From NCBI GenBank assembly GCA_902554885.1, contig CACDPV010000009.1, forward strand, positions 1 through 48,520: a stretch of DNA of 48,520 bases, given 5' to 3'. Numbering within the stretch: the stretch's first letter is position 1; each line of letters begins with the position of its first letter. The translations under genes and the position numbers were made by a program. Below the pieces are notes generated by a model. It did no database searches and was not told where the DNA came from. It saw only the letters and a list, made by a program, of their open reading frames with translations. The stretch comes from Paracoccaceae bacterium (GTDB lineage Bacteria > Pseudomonadota > Alphaproteobacteria > Rhodobacterales > Rhodobacteraceae). Shown here in pieces: positions 9,555-16,574 of the stretch.

Positions 9555-9851
9555 GCAGAAGCTTAAAGTTGCACCATATCAATTCCTGCGTGTTAGATTC
9601 ACACGGTTACTGCTGCCTGTCAACGGGATGTGTACCAAATGTGTCCACAACAGATAATCCAGAATGACCCATATGAGAAAATCATTACTTAAGGTATCCC
9701 GCCTACTCTGAACATCACTGCATGGGCCACTGGGAGTGTATACGTTATATAATCTTGAGCTTTGACAGAGAGGCAGTCTTGGTGTTTGTTAACTACAATA
9801 CAGTTTTTAGTATGAAAATTAATAAAGGTTTTATCGAAGGAATTTTTGATC
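9555..9851. other. Island left margin, no gene; paired TGTGTACCA repeat
   Basis: No convincing reading frame. TGTGTACCA at 9629-9637 is followed by TGTGTCCA at 9640-9647, offset 11 bases. Similar tandem TGTACCA/TGACCA pairs lie near the other att copies. A long frame through 9722-9919 overlaps the real start at 9852 and shows no protein-like features. Confidence 0.45.
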
Positions 9852-10187
9852 ATGGATGCGAAAACGATATTATCAATTTGGGAGAAAACTTTTTCCGAAA
9901 AAGTGGATTACCTGTCTGAACATCTTGCGGATGATTTGGTTATTGAGTTTATGGGTAAAGACAGCTCCTCCCAAACGAAAGACGAGCACATTGCTTGGAG
10001 TATTTCAGATGAAAGCCCAACAATAGGCGACTTTAAGGTAATTTTTGAAGAGAATGGCGTAGCAGTTGGAACCCACACTGCTGTCAACCCTCGAGGAGAG
10101 GGAAGAGATATCATGTATTACGGTAAGTTCGAAAATAATAAAGTCACTGAATGGAAAGTACTAGTTTCAGTCCACGGTGAGAGTTAG
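9852..10187 (+). CDS. SnoaL/NTF2-like small protein
   Basis: 111 residues. The opening MDAKTILSIWEKTFSEKVDYLSEHLADDLVI and the later VGTHTAVNPRGEGRD...YYGKFENNKVTEWKV follow the helix-then-curved-sheet pattern of SnoaL-like/nuclear transport factor 2 fold proteins. I chose the ATG at 9852 because GAAGGA lies about nine bases upstream; a TTG at 9846 is less likely. NTF2-fold proteins of this size may be enzymes or ligand-binding proteins and the activity cannot be assigned. First cargo gene of the island. Confidence 0.6.
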   Translation: MDAKTILSIWEKTFSEKVDYLSEHLADDLVIEFMGKDSSSQTKDEHIAWSISDESPTIGDFKVIFEENGVAVGTHTAVNPRGEGRDIMYYGKFENNKVTEWKVLVSVHGES

Positions 10188-10261
10188 GCCGCTAAGCGCT
10201 CATTAAGGATATTGAAAACACTCTGCTCATTTTTTAAAGAGAGTTTTATTATGTCAATAAA

Positions 10262-10342
10262 ATGAAAAAACTAATAGCCATACTATCCGTTGTTCTCTCT
10301 GCTAACCAAGTTGGTGTTGAGTTTATGAATGGTACAACATGA
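10262..10342 (+). CDS. Orphan signal-peptide mini-ORF, copy 1
   Basis: 26 codons beginning MKKLIAILSVVLSANQ: two lysines then a hydrophobic core, i.e. a signal peptide with almost nothing behind it. Its TGA overlaps the ATG of the downstream acetyltransferase frame (ATGA at 10339-10342). At the DNA level it closely matches the mini-ORF at 24372-24458 on the other strand, with roughly nine differences in the first 55 bases. Conservation of sequence and of the ATGA junction argues that it acts as a leader or coupling element, or marks a recombination module. Confidence 0.55.
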   Translation: MKKLIAILSVVLSANQVGVEFMNGTT

Positions 10343-10923
10343 AATTTAGAAGTGGCACAGCCGATGATGCAACAACGCTTGCTCTAATTCTTGATGCAGC
10401 AGGTAGAAGAATACCCGCATATTTTTGAAGTGTATATGCAGCTGATGGGCAGTCTTTCTTTGAGTTTGGGCGTGAGAATATCCGTACTAATGATGAGGGG
10501 AAATCATTTCATAAAAACTGGCAAATAGCAGAATTAGACAATAAACTTTTAGGAGCATTTTTTGGGTTTAAAGTAGCAAATCCATACCCTGAAATTAATT
10601 ATGATGAAGAACCAGAATGGTGGATACCATTTCTAGAACTCGAAGATATGGCAGCTGGATCATGGCTGCTTCAGGCTATATCTGTTCTGCCTGAATATAG
10701 AGGGCAAGGTTATGCAAGTGCACTTTTGGCAAGGGCTGAAGAAGAGGCGAAAGCTAGTGGTTCAAAAAAAATTACTCTGCAAGTGGAAGAAATTAATCAA
10801 ATTGCTCTAAAAACATATACCAATAATGGGTATGCAGAATTAGCTCGGAGAGAATTAATACCATTTCCATTCTCTCAAGATACAGGCGACATTATCCTTA
10901 TGGAAAAAAAGTTAGGTGGCTAA
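10339..10923 (+). pseudogene. GNAT N-acetyltransferase with in-frame TGA
   Basis: Translation from the ATG at 10339 gives a GNAT domain interrupted by a single TGA at 10426-10428, codon 30, in RRIPAYF-stop-SVYAADGQ. The frame resumes without a shift and runs to 10923 through the acetyl-CoA binding motif VLPEYRGQGYASALL and the QVEEINQIALKTYTNNGYAEL C-terminal part. Without the stop it would be 194 residues, normal for the family. The simplest explanation is a recent TGG-to-TGA nonsense mutation. A shorter product could start at 10648 but would lack the first strands. Confidence 0.7.
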
Positions 10924-10965
10924 AACTATAAGATATCTTCAATTTATCTACCCAATATTTTATTC

Positions 10966-11008
10966 GACCCATATAGTACCCCTGACCATATCCTGACCCA
11001 ATATAGTA
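10966..11008. repeat. Tandem TGACC(C/A) / ATATAGTA repeat
   Basis: CCTGACC occurs at 10981-10987 and 10992-10998, and ATATAGTA occurs on either side of this pair. The arrangement resembles the paired TGACCA repeats at 22554-22576 and 24909-24928. No full tRNA-end copy lies next to it, so it may mark a decayed internal boundary or be unrelated. Confidence 0.35.
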
Positions 11009-11106
11009 AGCTGGAAAAGCTCAAATAATAGTACAAGTTATGTAGTTGTTTTTTTGTGGGTATCATATAACGAGAAGGTTCAAACAAATTAAAAAAGGAA
11101 CTTTAA

Positions 11107-11445
11107 ATGGCTTCTCAATTCTACCTTGTACATCATCACATTAAACCAAACATGTCAGAAGCATGGTGGGGGATAGTCGGTGGTCAGACCGAAGAAGACA
11201 GCAAAGAATATGAGAAATCGGTGATGGGAAAAGGGTTTTTCAACCATTCTTTCATGCCAATGGGACCAGACGGGCCGATGTATTGCGTGTGGGAAGTAAA
11301 AGACGGAATATCTGCTTCCGAGTTTCAAGACTTCATTGACGGTCCTGATGGAGTTAATTTTGGCCTTGTGGCCTTAAACAATAATGTGATGCAGCTTAAT
11401 TTAGAATTGACTGGTGGGCAAACACCATATGAGAGAAAATTCTAA
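11107..11445 (+). CDS. Hypothetical ~112-residue protein, possible alpha/beta-barrel (DABB-like)
   Basis: 112 residues, soluble, starting MASQFYLVHHHIKPNMSEAWW. A beta-rich start followed by a helix, then YCVWEVKDG and a C-terminal strand suggests a ferredoxin-like dimeric alpha/beta-barrel fold, as in small monooxygenases and YCII-like proteins. No family is recognised with certainty. AAAAAAGGAAC lies just upstream as a Shine-Dalgarno. It is similar in size and style to the proteins at 11628-11942, 12122-12406 and 13111-13416. Confidence 0.65.
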   Translation: MASQFYLVHHHIKPNMSEAWWGIVGGQTEEDSKEYEKSVMGKGFFNHSFMPMGPDGPMYCVWEVKDGISASEFQDFIDGPDGVNFGLVALNNNVMQLNLELTGGQTPYERKF

Positions 11446-11569
11446 AACCCTAATAGTGAAACTGTGATCAAAACTCAATGTCGGTGCGAACATACTACGT
11501 TTCACGACATAAATAGTGCGTGTCAGCCACGGTCAGCTTACATCTTCCAGTTTTATCTATACTTGTCGA

Positions 11570-11593
11570 GGGCTGAGCCACAAGGCTTAGCCC
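11570..11593. terminator. Hairpin between convergent small genes
   Basis: GGGCTGAGCC, loop ACAA, GGCTTAGCCC form a 10-bp stem with one G-T pair. It lies between the plus-strand gene ending at 11445 and the minus-strand gene ending at 11628. There is no long T-run on either side, so termination efficiency is uncertain. Confidence 0.5.
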
Positions 11594-11627
11594 CATTACC
11601 GGATTTTAAATTTATCAACTGTTGATT

Positions 11628-11942
11628 TCATTTAGGGTTATGTTTTGGCGATAATATTCCATCTATAAACTCTATTAATACAGGGCCACCAAGTGGAACA
11701 ATCTCTTTTACTTTAAATGCCATTTCTGAATTATTATGTAGATCATCTCGGATCTTACCACCTGCTTCTCTGGCTTCTTCTGATGGGTAAGTAGCTATTC
11801 CGATTGCAGATGTTTCACCTGTTTGGACAAACAAAGAAATTTCATTGTTAGGAAAAGGTCCATCGTTTTTGTACCAATCTGCCCAATTCTCAAGATCAGC
11901 CTTGGTTTCAAATTCAAACATAACAACATTTGCAACAGACAT
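11628..11942 (-). CDS. Hypothetical 104-residue protein, possible ABM/DABB-like fold
   Basis: Begins MSVANVVMFEFETKADLENW, continues with EISLFVQTGETSAIGIATYPSEEA and ends in a polar tail. The alternating strands and helices recall antibiotic-biosynthesis-monooxygenase-like (dimeric alpha/beta-barrel) proteins. A good Shine-Dalgarno (AAGGAGA) precedes the ATG. No catalytic residues can be assigned. It is transcribed on the same strand as the similar small gene at 12122-12406, about 180 bases downstream of it. Confidence 0.65.
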   Translation of the reverse strand: MSVANVVMFEFETKADLENWADWYKNDGPFPNNEISLFVQTGETSAIGIATYPSEEAREAGGKIRDDLHNNSEMAFKVKEIVPLGGPVLIEFIDGILSPKHNPK

Positions 11943-12081
11943 TTTCGTCTCTCCTTATTCTTTCCCTTTATTATTGGGATTTCTGCTAAATGACCTACTT
12001 ATTGGCTTCGGTTTGAAATTCCTATTCGGCCTATGACGCTTCTTACGCATCAATAACGCTAGAAATACAGCCAGTGGATAA

Positions 12082-12234
12082 ATGGAGAAGCTAGTGGTTA
12101 TATTGTCCGCTCTATTATTTGCTACCCAAGCCAGTAATCGCCAATTGGTGTTATTACAGTTGTTGAAGATACGTCAGCTCCAGCCTCTTCTCGTGCCTTT
12201 TTTACATCGGGTCGTAAACCAAAAGTTTGCATAA
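12082..12234 (+). CDS. Signal-peptide mini-ORF family, copy 2 (extended, overlapping)
   Basis: The first 18 codons read MEKLVVILSALLFATQAS, the same signal-peptide pattern as the copies at 10262 and 24458. The frame then runs on to 12234 across the antisense of the gene at 12122-12406. Only the first 60 or so bases resemble the repeat, so the remainder is probably read-through into unrelated DNA. I regard this as a remnant of the repeated leader. Confidence 0.4.
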   Translation: MEKLVVILSALLFATQASNRQLVLLQLLKIRQLQPLLVPFLHRVVNQKFA

Positions 12235-12406
12235 ACTCTGGGTCAGGCACGTCCATCATAACGTAAATTGAAGTCTCATCTGGATTGGTTCCAGCCCAAA
12301 TTACTTTTGCACCCTGTTCTCCAGCTTCCTTTTCTAACGACTTGGCCATATCAGTCCAAACCTTGAAGCCTTTGGAAATTTTAACAGTAACTAACATGCT
12401 AGGCAT
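12122..12406 (-). CDS. Hypothetical 94-residue protein, possible DABB-like fold
   Basis: Begins MPSMLVTVKISKGFKVWTDMA, with a central VIWAGTNPDETSIYVMMDVPDPEFM and ends TVITPIGDYWLG. The pattern strand-helix-strand-strand-helix-strand is that of a ferredoxin-like/dimeric alpha/beta-barrel domain. AGAGGGG lies before the ATG; the internal ATG at codon 4 is an alternative start. No function assigned. Confidence 0.65.
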   Translation of the reverse strand: MPSMLVTVKISKGFKVWTDMAKSLEKEAGEQGAKVIWAGTNPDETSIYVMMDVPDPEFMQTFGLRPDVKKAREEAGADVSSTTVITPIGDYWLG

Positions 12407-12501
12407 TTTTTACCCCTCTCTTTTTATCAAATACCAAAGTAGTTACACTATAGAATATAAATTCGCTTAAACTCTATTATATTTTTACTAAAACTAATCG
12501 T

Positions 12502-12560
12502 AGCCCTGCAAACTGCGATACGCAATCATCCTGCTAATGTTTAACTACCTGGTAAAAGTT
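12502..12560 (-). pseudogene. Serine-recombinase (resolvase) C-terminal tail remnant, copy 1
   Basis: On the minus strand the DNA translates as a stop followed by LNISRMIAYRSLQG, matching the helix-turn-helix tail of resolvase/invertase recombinases. It has a stop where KQ is expected and no closing stop after QG. The same segment appears at 12839-12898 (minus) and 22735-22797 (plus). Only the tail remains. Confidence 0.6.
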
Positions 12561-12625
12561 CATTGGTGCATACAGTAAGTGCAGTAAGTATAGATAGCCA
12601 TAAAGAGGTAGAGGTGTATTGGTAG
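12551..12625 (+). CDS. Conserved KDVEVYW-type mini-ORF, copy 1
   Basis: The frame reads GKSSLVHTVSAVSIDSHKEVEVYW and then stops at TAG (12623-12625), directly abutting the ATG of the next gene. It lines up with the mini-ORFs ending at 19426 (plus), 23770 (minus) and 24675 (minus). All four stop immediately after the final Trp. No clear ATG is seen; GTG at 12566 or TTG at 12563 could serve. It may be a coupled leader peptide or the retained end of an integrase N-domain. Confidence 0.5.
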   Translation, partial: GKSSLVHTVSAVSIDSHKEVEVYW

Positions 12626-12793
12626 ATGGAGGATATACTTACTCCAAGTTTGTTTGCCTTTTCGTTCTTAGTTGCTTGGGCAGCAGGTTGGTTGATGGCA
12701 CTATCAAATAAATCTACCAAGCCAATAAGACATGGCTTCTATTATGCTGGTATTGCGTCTTCAGTAATGGTGCTATTGGTTGTATCGTTGTAA
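12626..12793 (+). CDS. Small two-helix membrane protein (55 aa)
   Basis: MEDILTPSLFAFSFLVAWAAGWLMAL is a hydrophobic helix, followed by a basic loop (NKSTKPIRHG) and a second helix ending VMVLLVVSL. Its ATG immediately follows the TAG of the conserved mini-ORF, so translation is probably coupled. It is of the same kind as the other small membrane proteins of the island at 23521-23757 and 24466-24675. Function unknown. Confidence 0.5.
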   Translation: MEDILTPSLFAFSFLVAWAAGWLMALSNKSTKPIRHGFYYAGIASSVMVLLVVSL

Positions 12794-12838
12794 TAAACTA
12801 TAGCTCACAGGTAAAATGAGTTAGACATGAAAAAACTA

Positions 12839-12898
12839 CTAACCCTGCAAACTGCGATACACTGACATCCTGCTAATGTTTAATTGCTTGGCAATATC
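12839..12898 (-). pseudogene. Serine-recombinase C-terminal tail remnant, copy 2
   Basis: The best preserved of three copies. The minus strand reads DIAKQLNISRMSVYRSLQG followed by stop, which is the C-terminal helix-turn-helix of resolvase/DNA-invertase family proteins. An in-frame TAG lies just upstream of the Asp, so the rest of the enzyme is gone. At its other end it runs into a truncated MKKLLT start (12827), the beginning of the island signal-peptide repeat. Confidence 0.7.
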
Positions 12899-12928
12899 AC
12901 CCTAATTAGGAAATTATATTAAAAATAC

Positions 12929-12958
12929 TTGTGTACCATTTATGATATTTGTTTACCA
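12929..12958. repeat. Paired TTGTGTACCA / TTGTTTACCA direct repeat
   Basis: TTGTGTACCA at 12929-12938 and TTGTTTACCA at 12949-12958 are offset by 20 bases, and the tRNA-end copy at 13004 follows. A nearly identical arrangement sits beside the att copy at 19151. This is suggestive of recombinase arm-binding sites or an integrase promoter. Confidence 0.5.
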
Positions 12959-13003
12959 ATTTTATTAGTAAGTAATTGTTTTTAAGAAGTTTTTTTTGAA
13001 AAG

Positions 13004-13023
13004 TGGTGCCCCCACACGGACTC
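13004..13023. repeat. Internal att-like copy of tRNA-Thr 3' end (perfect 20 bp)
   Basis: TGGTGCCCCCACACGGACTC is identical to 25023-25042, the last 20 bases of the tRNA-Thr gene including CCA. Beyond this the sequences diverge. It divides the island into block A (9.5-13.0 kb) and block B (13.0-19.15 kb). Confidence 0.85.
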
Positions 13024-13110
13024 ACAACACCCCTGCTAAATCACAAAGGCGTTTATTTGGATCAGGTCATTTGCTACAAGCGTAGTGACTAAATTTCAGG
13101 GAGTTCGGTC

Positions 13111-13416
13111 ATGGCTCGATATATGTGGTGCGCTAATCACTCATTCAATTCAATTGAGGATCTCAATAAGCATTTGGGGCGCGATGAGAAAGTCTTTATG
13201 AGTATATTGCCAGAACTTAAAGGGAGTGGCCTTGCAGAGTGTAAACGTGGTATTCTGACAGAGGCAGAGGGTAAATACTCTCATGAAGGCATTTTGATAT
13301 TTAATGACAAGGCAGCATACGAGGCGTGTATGCAAATTATTAAAGATGCTGATTGGGATGATGAAATTGTGAAGCAAAACAGATATGAGACCTACATTTT
13401 AGATCATGAATTATGA
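13111..13416 (+). CDS. Hypothetical 101-residue soluble protein
   Basis: Begins MARYMWCANHSFNSIEDLNKHL and ends YETYILDHEL. Two helix-strand units with a strand reading GILIFNDKAAYEACM suggest a ferredoxin-like fold, but I do not recognise the family. TCAGGGAG lies about eight bases upstream of ATG as ribosome binding site. The 3' end (TAGATCATGAATTA) recurs at 22428-22441, beside another att copy, implying that a paralogue or older copy was cut there. Confidence 0.65.
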   Translation: MARYMWCANHSFNSIEDLNKHLGRDEKVFMSILPELKGSGLAECKRGILTEAEGKYSHEGILIFNDKAAYEACMQIIKDADWDDEIVKQNRYETYILDHEL

Positions 13417-13465
13417 GACATAGAAGACTAACACCAATGCATAGGACACAAGTAATAATATTTAA

Positions 13466-13597
13466 GTTGGCAGCTTAATATTCGAGGGCCATGACCACGA
13501 CGACGAGCATGATTACGGTTATGTTGAAGAATTATATGAAAATTTAGAATATATTAACCACCGTATTGATGAACTAGAAGAACGTTTGGAAGAGTAA
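13466..13597 (+). pseudogene. Acidic coiled-coil C-terminal fragment
   Basis: The frame GHDHDDEHDYGYVEEL continues as a leucine-rich acidic helix (LEYINHRIDELEERLEE) and stops at 13597. There is an in-frame TAA just before 13466 and no ATG, GTG or TTG start, so this looks like the 3' end of a lost gene. The signal-peptide mini-ORF at 13602 begins four bases after the stop. Confidence 0.4.
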
Positions 13598-13601
13598 TCC
13601 T

Positions 13602-13661
13602 ATGGGAACCATATTCGCGAGCCTATTTTTGGCTTTTGCAACTCAGTCGAGTGCTGATTAA
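13602..13661 (+). CDS. Orphan signal-peptide mini-ORF, copy 3
   Basis: MGTIFASLFLAFATQSSAD then stop: a 19-residue hydrophobic peptide. It aligns with the leader family through the FATQ(S/A)S ending shared with the copy at 12082. No gene follows directly. Given its size, function as a protein is doubtful, but its repetition matters. Confidence 0.4.
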   Translation: MGTIFASLFLAFATQSSAD

Positions 13662-14084
13662 CAAAACGACAAGCGAATTATCTTTTCTCTATTAGCAAGT
13701 GCAGACTTTATGGAGGTCGGAGCAGTCTATTTCTGTAAATGTAAATTTGCTAGATCTTACCCGAATGGCACTCCAAAGATTCACTTTAAGTATTGTTGAC
13801 TCTTTAAGTGCAACTGTGTTTTAAAAACACGGTTCTTATGGGACTGGGCGACTCCAGTTAATTCGTTTGGGAGGATATTGATTGTAGAGTCGCCATTTTA
13901 ATTTTAGGTAAATTTTATTTCTGAGACATTGTTTCCTACTGCATTTGCAGCATTTGAGAGCATTAATGCTCTATGTAGTCTTCTAAGCATAACCTTTTCC
14001 TTTTTTGTTTTGCGCAAAATTTAGCATATATAGCTGAAATTTTCATCATAAATTGGCTAAAAGCCGTTGCAAAATTAAATTAAA
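13662..14084. other. Non-coding stretch rich in inverted repeats
   Basis: No gene seen. The stem AACTGTGTTTT/AAAACACGGTT lies near 13811-13833. GGCGACTC (13847-13854) pairs with GAGTCGCC (13887-13894) across 32 bases and is followed by ATTTTAATTTT. Perfect palindromes AGAGCATTAATGCTCT (13957-13972) and TTTTGCGCAAAA (14008-14019) follow. These could be operators or parts of structured transcripts. Confidence 0.4.
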
Positions 14085-14227
14085 TCTCCTTACGCAAAGT
14101 CAACCTTGATTTGCGCTGCAATGCAGCATAAATAGAGATGCATAGGGCGGTTCCTCCCAATTTCTGCCCTTCATCTTTACTAAAACGCCAATGCTCCTCA
14201 GAACGGTTATTGGCGTTTTTTTTGTTT
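14085..14227 (+). ncRNA. Candidate structured small RNA ending in an intrinsic terminator
   Basis: Several hairpins stand in a row. CGCAAAGTCAA/TTGATTTGCG (14093-14115, one bulged G) is followed by GCTGCA-A-TGCAGC (14115-14127), then AGGGC/GCCCT (14144-14170), then a strong terminator. There is no reading frame. The layout is typical of a bacterial small RNA, but I recognise no known family and the 5' end is a guess. Confidence 0.35.
14182..14227 (+). terminator. Rho-independent terminator
   Basis: AAAACGCCAAT pairs with ATTGGCGTTTT over a 16-base loop and runs into a T-rich tail (TTTTTTTTTGTTT). This is the clearest intrinsic terminator of the island and requires a plus-strand transcript from upstream, where no gene is found. 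Confidence 0.75.
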
Positions 14228-14456
14228 AAAGACGGACCTCTGTAACGAACTTAACCTGGTTTAACACCGTTACTGACAAAGAAATTAACGTGCTATACCA
14301 AGACAGCAAAGGTCAACTCACGCTATCAATTTTTTATACGATACAACTAGGTTATTCTCGCCGATAACTACGCATCGTATAGTCGTAATAAAATTAAAGC
14401 CCATATTTCAATCTAATTCCTATTTGTTTGCGTAATTACTACTACAAACAGGAGAC

Positions 14457-14651
14457 ATGCAATTGAACGCGCGCAAGGATTTCATCGAGTATGAAGCTGT
14501 ACTGAGGTACTGCTGCATTAAAACAAAGAACAATCACGAGCAAGCATTGCACTACGGACAGTTGAGCGGTTATTTCACCAATGATAACAAACTTACGCCC
14601 ATGGGCCGCCAGGTAGCTCAGTATCTAGAAGACGGATTAGCTGCTTATTAA
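14457..14651 (+). CDS. Hypothetical 64-residue protein, winged-helix-like
   Basis: Begins MQLNARKDFIEYEAVLRYCC; the C-terminal half reads LSGYFTNDNKLTPMGRQVAQYLEDG. The pattern of a small residue run, NKLTxxG and a following helix resembles the wing region of small helix-turn-helix proteins and recurs in the convergent gene at 14700-14918 (KKNRLTKDGH). ACAGGAGAC precedes the ATG closely. No function can be given. Confidence 0.5.
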   Translation: MQLNARKDFIEYEAVLRYCCIKTKNNHEQALHYGQLSGYFTNDNKLTPMGRQVAQYLEDGLAAY

Positions 14652-14699
14652 TCTGCTATCTAGGTTTTTTTGTTTGGTGGTGGCGTGAAGTGCTATGGT

Positions 14700-14918
14700 T
14701 TACCTTGACCAATAATCTTTCCAAGGTTCAGCTGATACATGTTCGTTGAAATTAGATACCAACGCCATTATGTGTCCATCTTTAGTCAGACGATTTTTTT
14801 TATCCAATAAACCTTTGTCTCTGGCTATCTGAACCGCCCTTTTCAAATAGTCGGTCTTACCGACACGTTTACAGTGGTTAATCACAATTATTTTCTGGAA
14901 TTTATCAGCAACAAACAA
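14700..14918 (-). CDS. Hypothetical 72-residue basic protein, winged-helix-like
   Basis: Starts at TTG behind a strong GGAGGAGG Shine-Dalgarno and reads MFVADKFQKIIVINHCKRVG. The segment IARDKGLLDKKNRLTKDGHIMAL parallels the NDNKLTPMG motif of the convergent neighbour. The two may be diverged relatives and possibly small regulators. The TTG start is preferred because no ATG occurs earlier and the binding site is well placed. Confidence 0.5.
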   Translation of the reverse strand: MFVADKFQKIIVINHCKRVGKTDYLKRAVQIARDKGLLDKKNRLTKDGHIMALVSNFNEHVSAEPWKDYWSR

Positions 14919-15149
14919 ATCTAATCCTCCTCCAAGGAATGTCAGGTGATCTGTTGGCTACTTGGTAAAAGTAAAATTGTTCACGGCGAAAAGAAACAAA
15001 AAAAATTACAATTTCGTAAAAATTAAAAATATGCCCAAATATTAGGACTTAAAAAGAAATGTGCCTCAAAAAAAGGATATTTAATCTTAATAAATGTAGA
15101 ATTACACGCTGTGGTTTTGTTTTTAATACGGTAGCCGTATTTTTTACTA

Positions 15150-16574
15150 ATGGAAGCTGACCTTGTGTTTGATGAAATGTGGGCCGATGGCACCTCGATT
15201 CGGCGTCCTTATAAAAATATTAAGACTTGGCTCGACGCTGAGGAACGGAATTCTCTGAAAGCAAAACGTCAAGACGCAAATGATTTATTTAGACTTACAG
15301 GTATCACATTCAATGTGTACGGCTCAGAAGAAGGAGAGGAAAGGCTTATACCATTTGATATTGTTCCAAGAGTGATAACTGCAAACGAATGGAATAAAAT
15401 TTGCAAAGGTCTGGAACAGAGAGTGCGAGCTATAAACGCATTTTTGTACGATATCTATCATGATCAAGAAATCGTTAAAGCAGGCGTACTGCCCCTTGAG
15501 ATGCTCAGAAATAATCCAGCGTTTTTATTGCAGATGATGGGGGTAAATCCCCCCGGTCAAATTTACACGCATATATCAGGTGTCGATCTAATTCGAACCG
15601 AAGAAAATGAATTTTATGTTCTTGAGGATAACGTGCGAACACCCTCAGGCGTAAGTTATATGTTGGAAAATAGAGAAACAATGCTGCAAATGTTTCCCGA
15701 ATTATTTACAAAAAATAGGGTACAGCCAATACAGAATTATCCACAAGAATTACTTTATTCTTTGAAGAACACGCTGCCGGATACTGCGGAAAATAAACCG
15801 AATGTCTGTTTGCTTACACCAGGGCCATACAATTCTGCTTATTTCGAACATGCATTTTTAGCAGACCAGATGGGAATAGAGTTAGTGCAAGGAAACGATT
15901 TAAAGGTAGTAGATGGTTTTTTGGCGATGCGCACTACTCAAGGTCATCAAAAAGTAGACGTTGTATATAAGCGTCTGGATGATGAATTCCTCGACCCATT
16001 AAACTTTAACGAAAAAAGCAGTTTAGGCGTACCGGGCCTGTTTGACGTTTATCGAAAAGGTCGAGTTACAATCGCAAATGCACCAGGCACAGGCATTGCC
16101 GATGATAAGGCTATGTATTCATTTATGCCAGAAATCGTGGAGTTTTACAGCGGGGAGTTTCCCTTACTGCAAAATGTGCCGACATGGCGATGTGCAATTA
16201 AGGATCAATTAAATTACGTATTAGATAACATACATGAGTTAGTGATTAAACAAGTTCATGGTTCTGGCGGATATGGCATGATGATAGGGCCGACGGCCAC
16301 TAAGAAAGATATAGCAAATTTTAGAAGAAAGCTGATAGCAACACCTCAAGATTACATAGCCCAACCGACACTGAGTTTGTCCACAGTGCCAATTTTCACA
16401 AACAAGGGTTTCGCTCCACGACATGTCGATTTAAGACCATTCGTTCAAATGTCACCAGAAAAAATAAATATTGTTCCTGGCGGGCTAACACGTGTCGCTA
16501 TGTCAAAGGGCTCGTTAGTAGTGAATTCATCACAAGGAGGAGGAACCAAGGATACTTGGGTCCTAGAAAACTGA
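15150..16574 (+). CDS. Circularly permuted ATP-grasp protein (DUF404/DUF407)
   Basis: 474 residues of the circularly permuted ATP-grasp type 2 family. Recognisable parts are FDIVPRVITANEWNKICKGL and QRVRAINAFLYDIYHDQEIV in the N-terminal half, NPPGQIYTHISGVDLIR, VLEDNVRTPSGVSYMLENR, VYKRLDDEFLDPL, VTIANAPGTGIADDKAMYSF, and VIKQVHGSGGYGM as the nucleotide-binding loop. The family is predicted to form amide or peptide bonds, and is known to cluster with alpha-E, transglutaminase-like and Anbu genes. The stop overlaps the next start as TGATG. The first ATG at 15150 has only a weak upstream binding site. Confidence 0.9.
   Translation: MEADLVFDEMWADGTSIRRPYKNIKTWLDAEERNSLKAKRQDANDLFRLTGITFNVYGSEEGEERLIPFDIVPRVITANEWNKICKGLEQRVRAINAFLYDIYHDQEIVKAGVLPLEMLRNNPAFLLQMMGVNPPGQIYTHISGVDLIRTEENEFYVLEDNVRTPSGVSYMLENRETMLQMFPELFTKNRVQPIQNYPQELLYSLKNTLPDTAENKPNVCLLTPGPYNSAYFEHAFLADQMGIELVQGNDLKVVDGFLAMRTTQGHQKVDVVYKRLDDEFLDPLNFNEKSSLGVPGLFDVYRKGRVTIANAPGTGIADDKAMYSFMPEIVEFYSGEFPLLQNVPTWRCAIKDQLNYVLDNIHELVIKQVHGSGGYGMMIGPTATKKDIANFRRKLIATPQDYIAQPTLSLSTVPIFTNKGFAPRHVDLRPFVQMSPEKINIVPGGLTRVAMSKGSLVVNSSQGGGTKDTWVLEN

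Noticed and set aside
9722-9919. 65-codon frame overlapping the SnoaL-like gene start
   Set aside because: It overlaps a better supported gene in another frame; its last third is the shifted reading of that gene.
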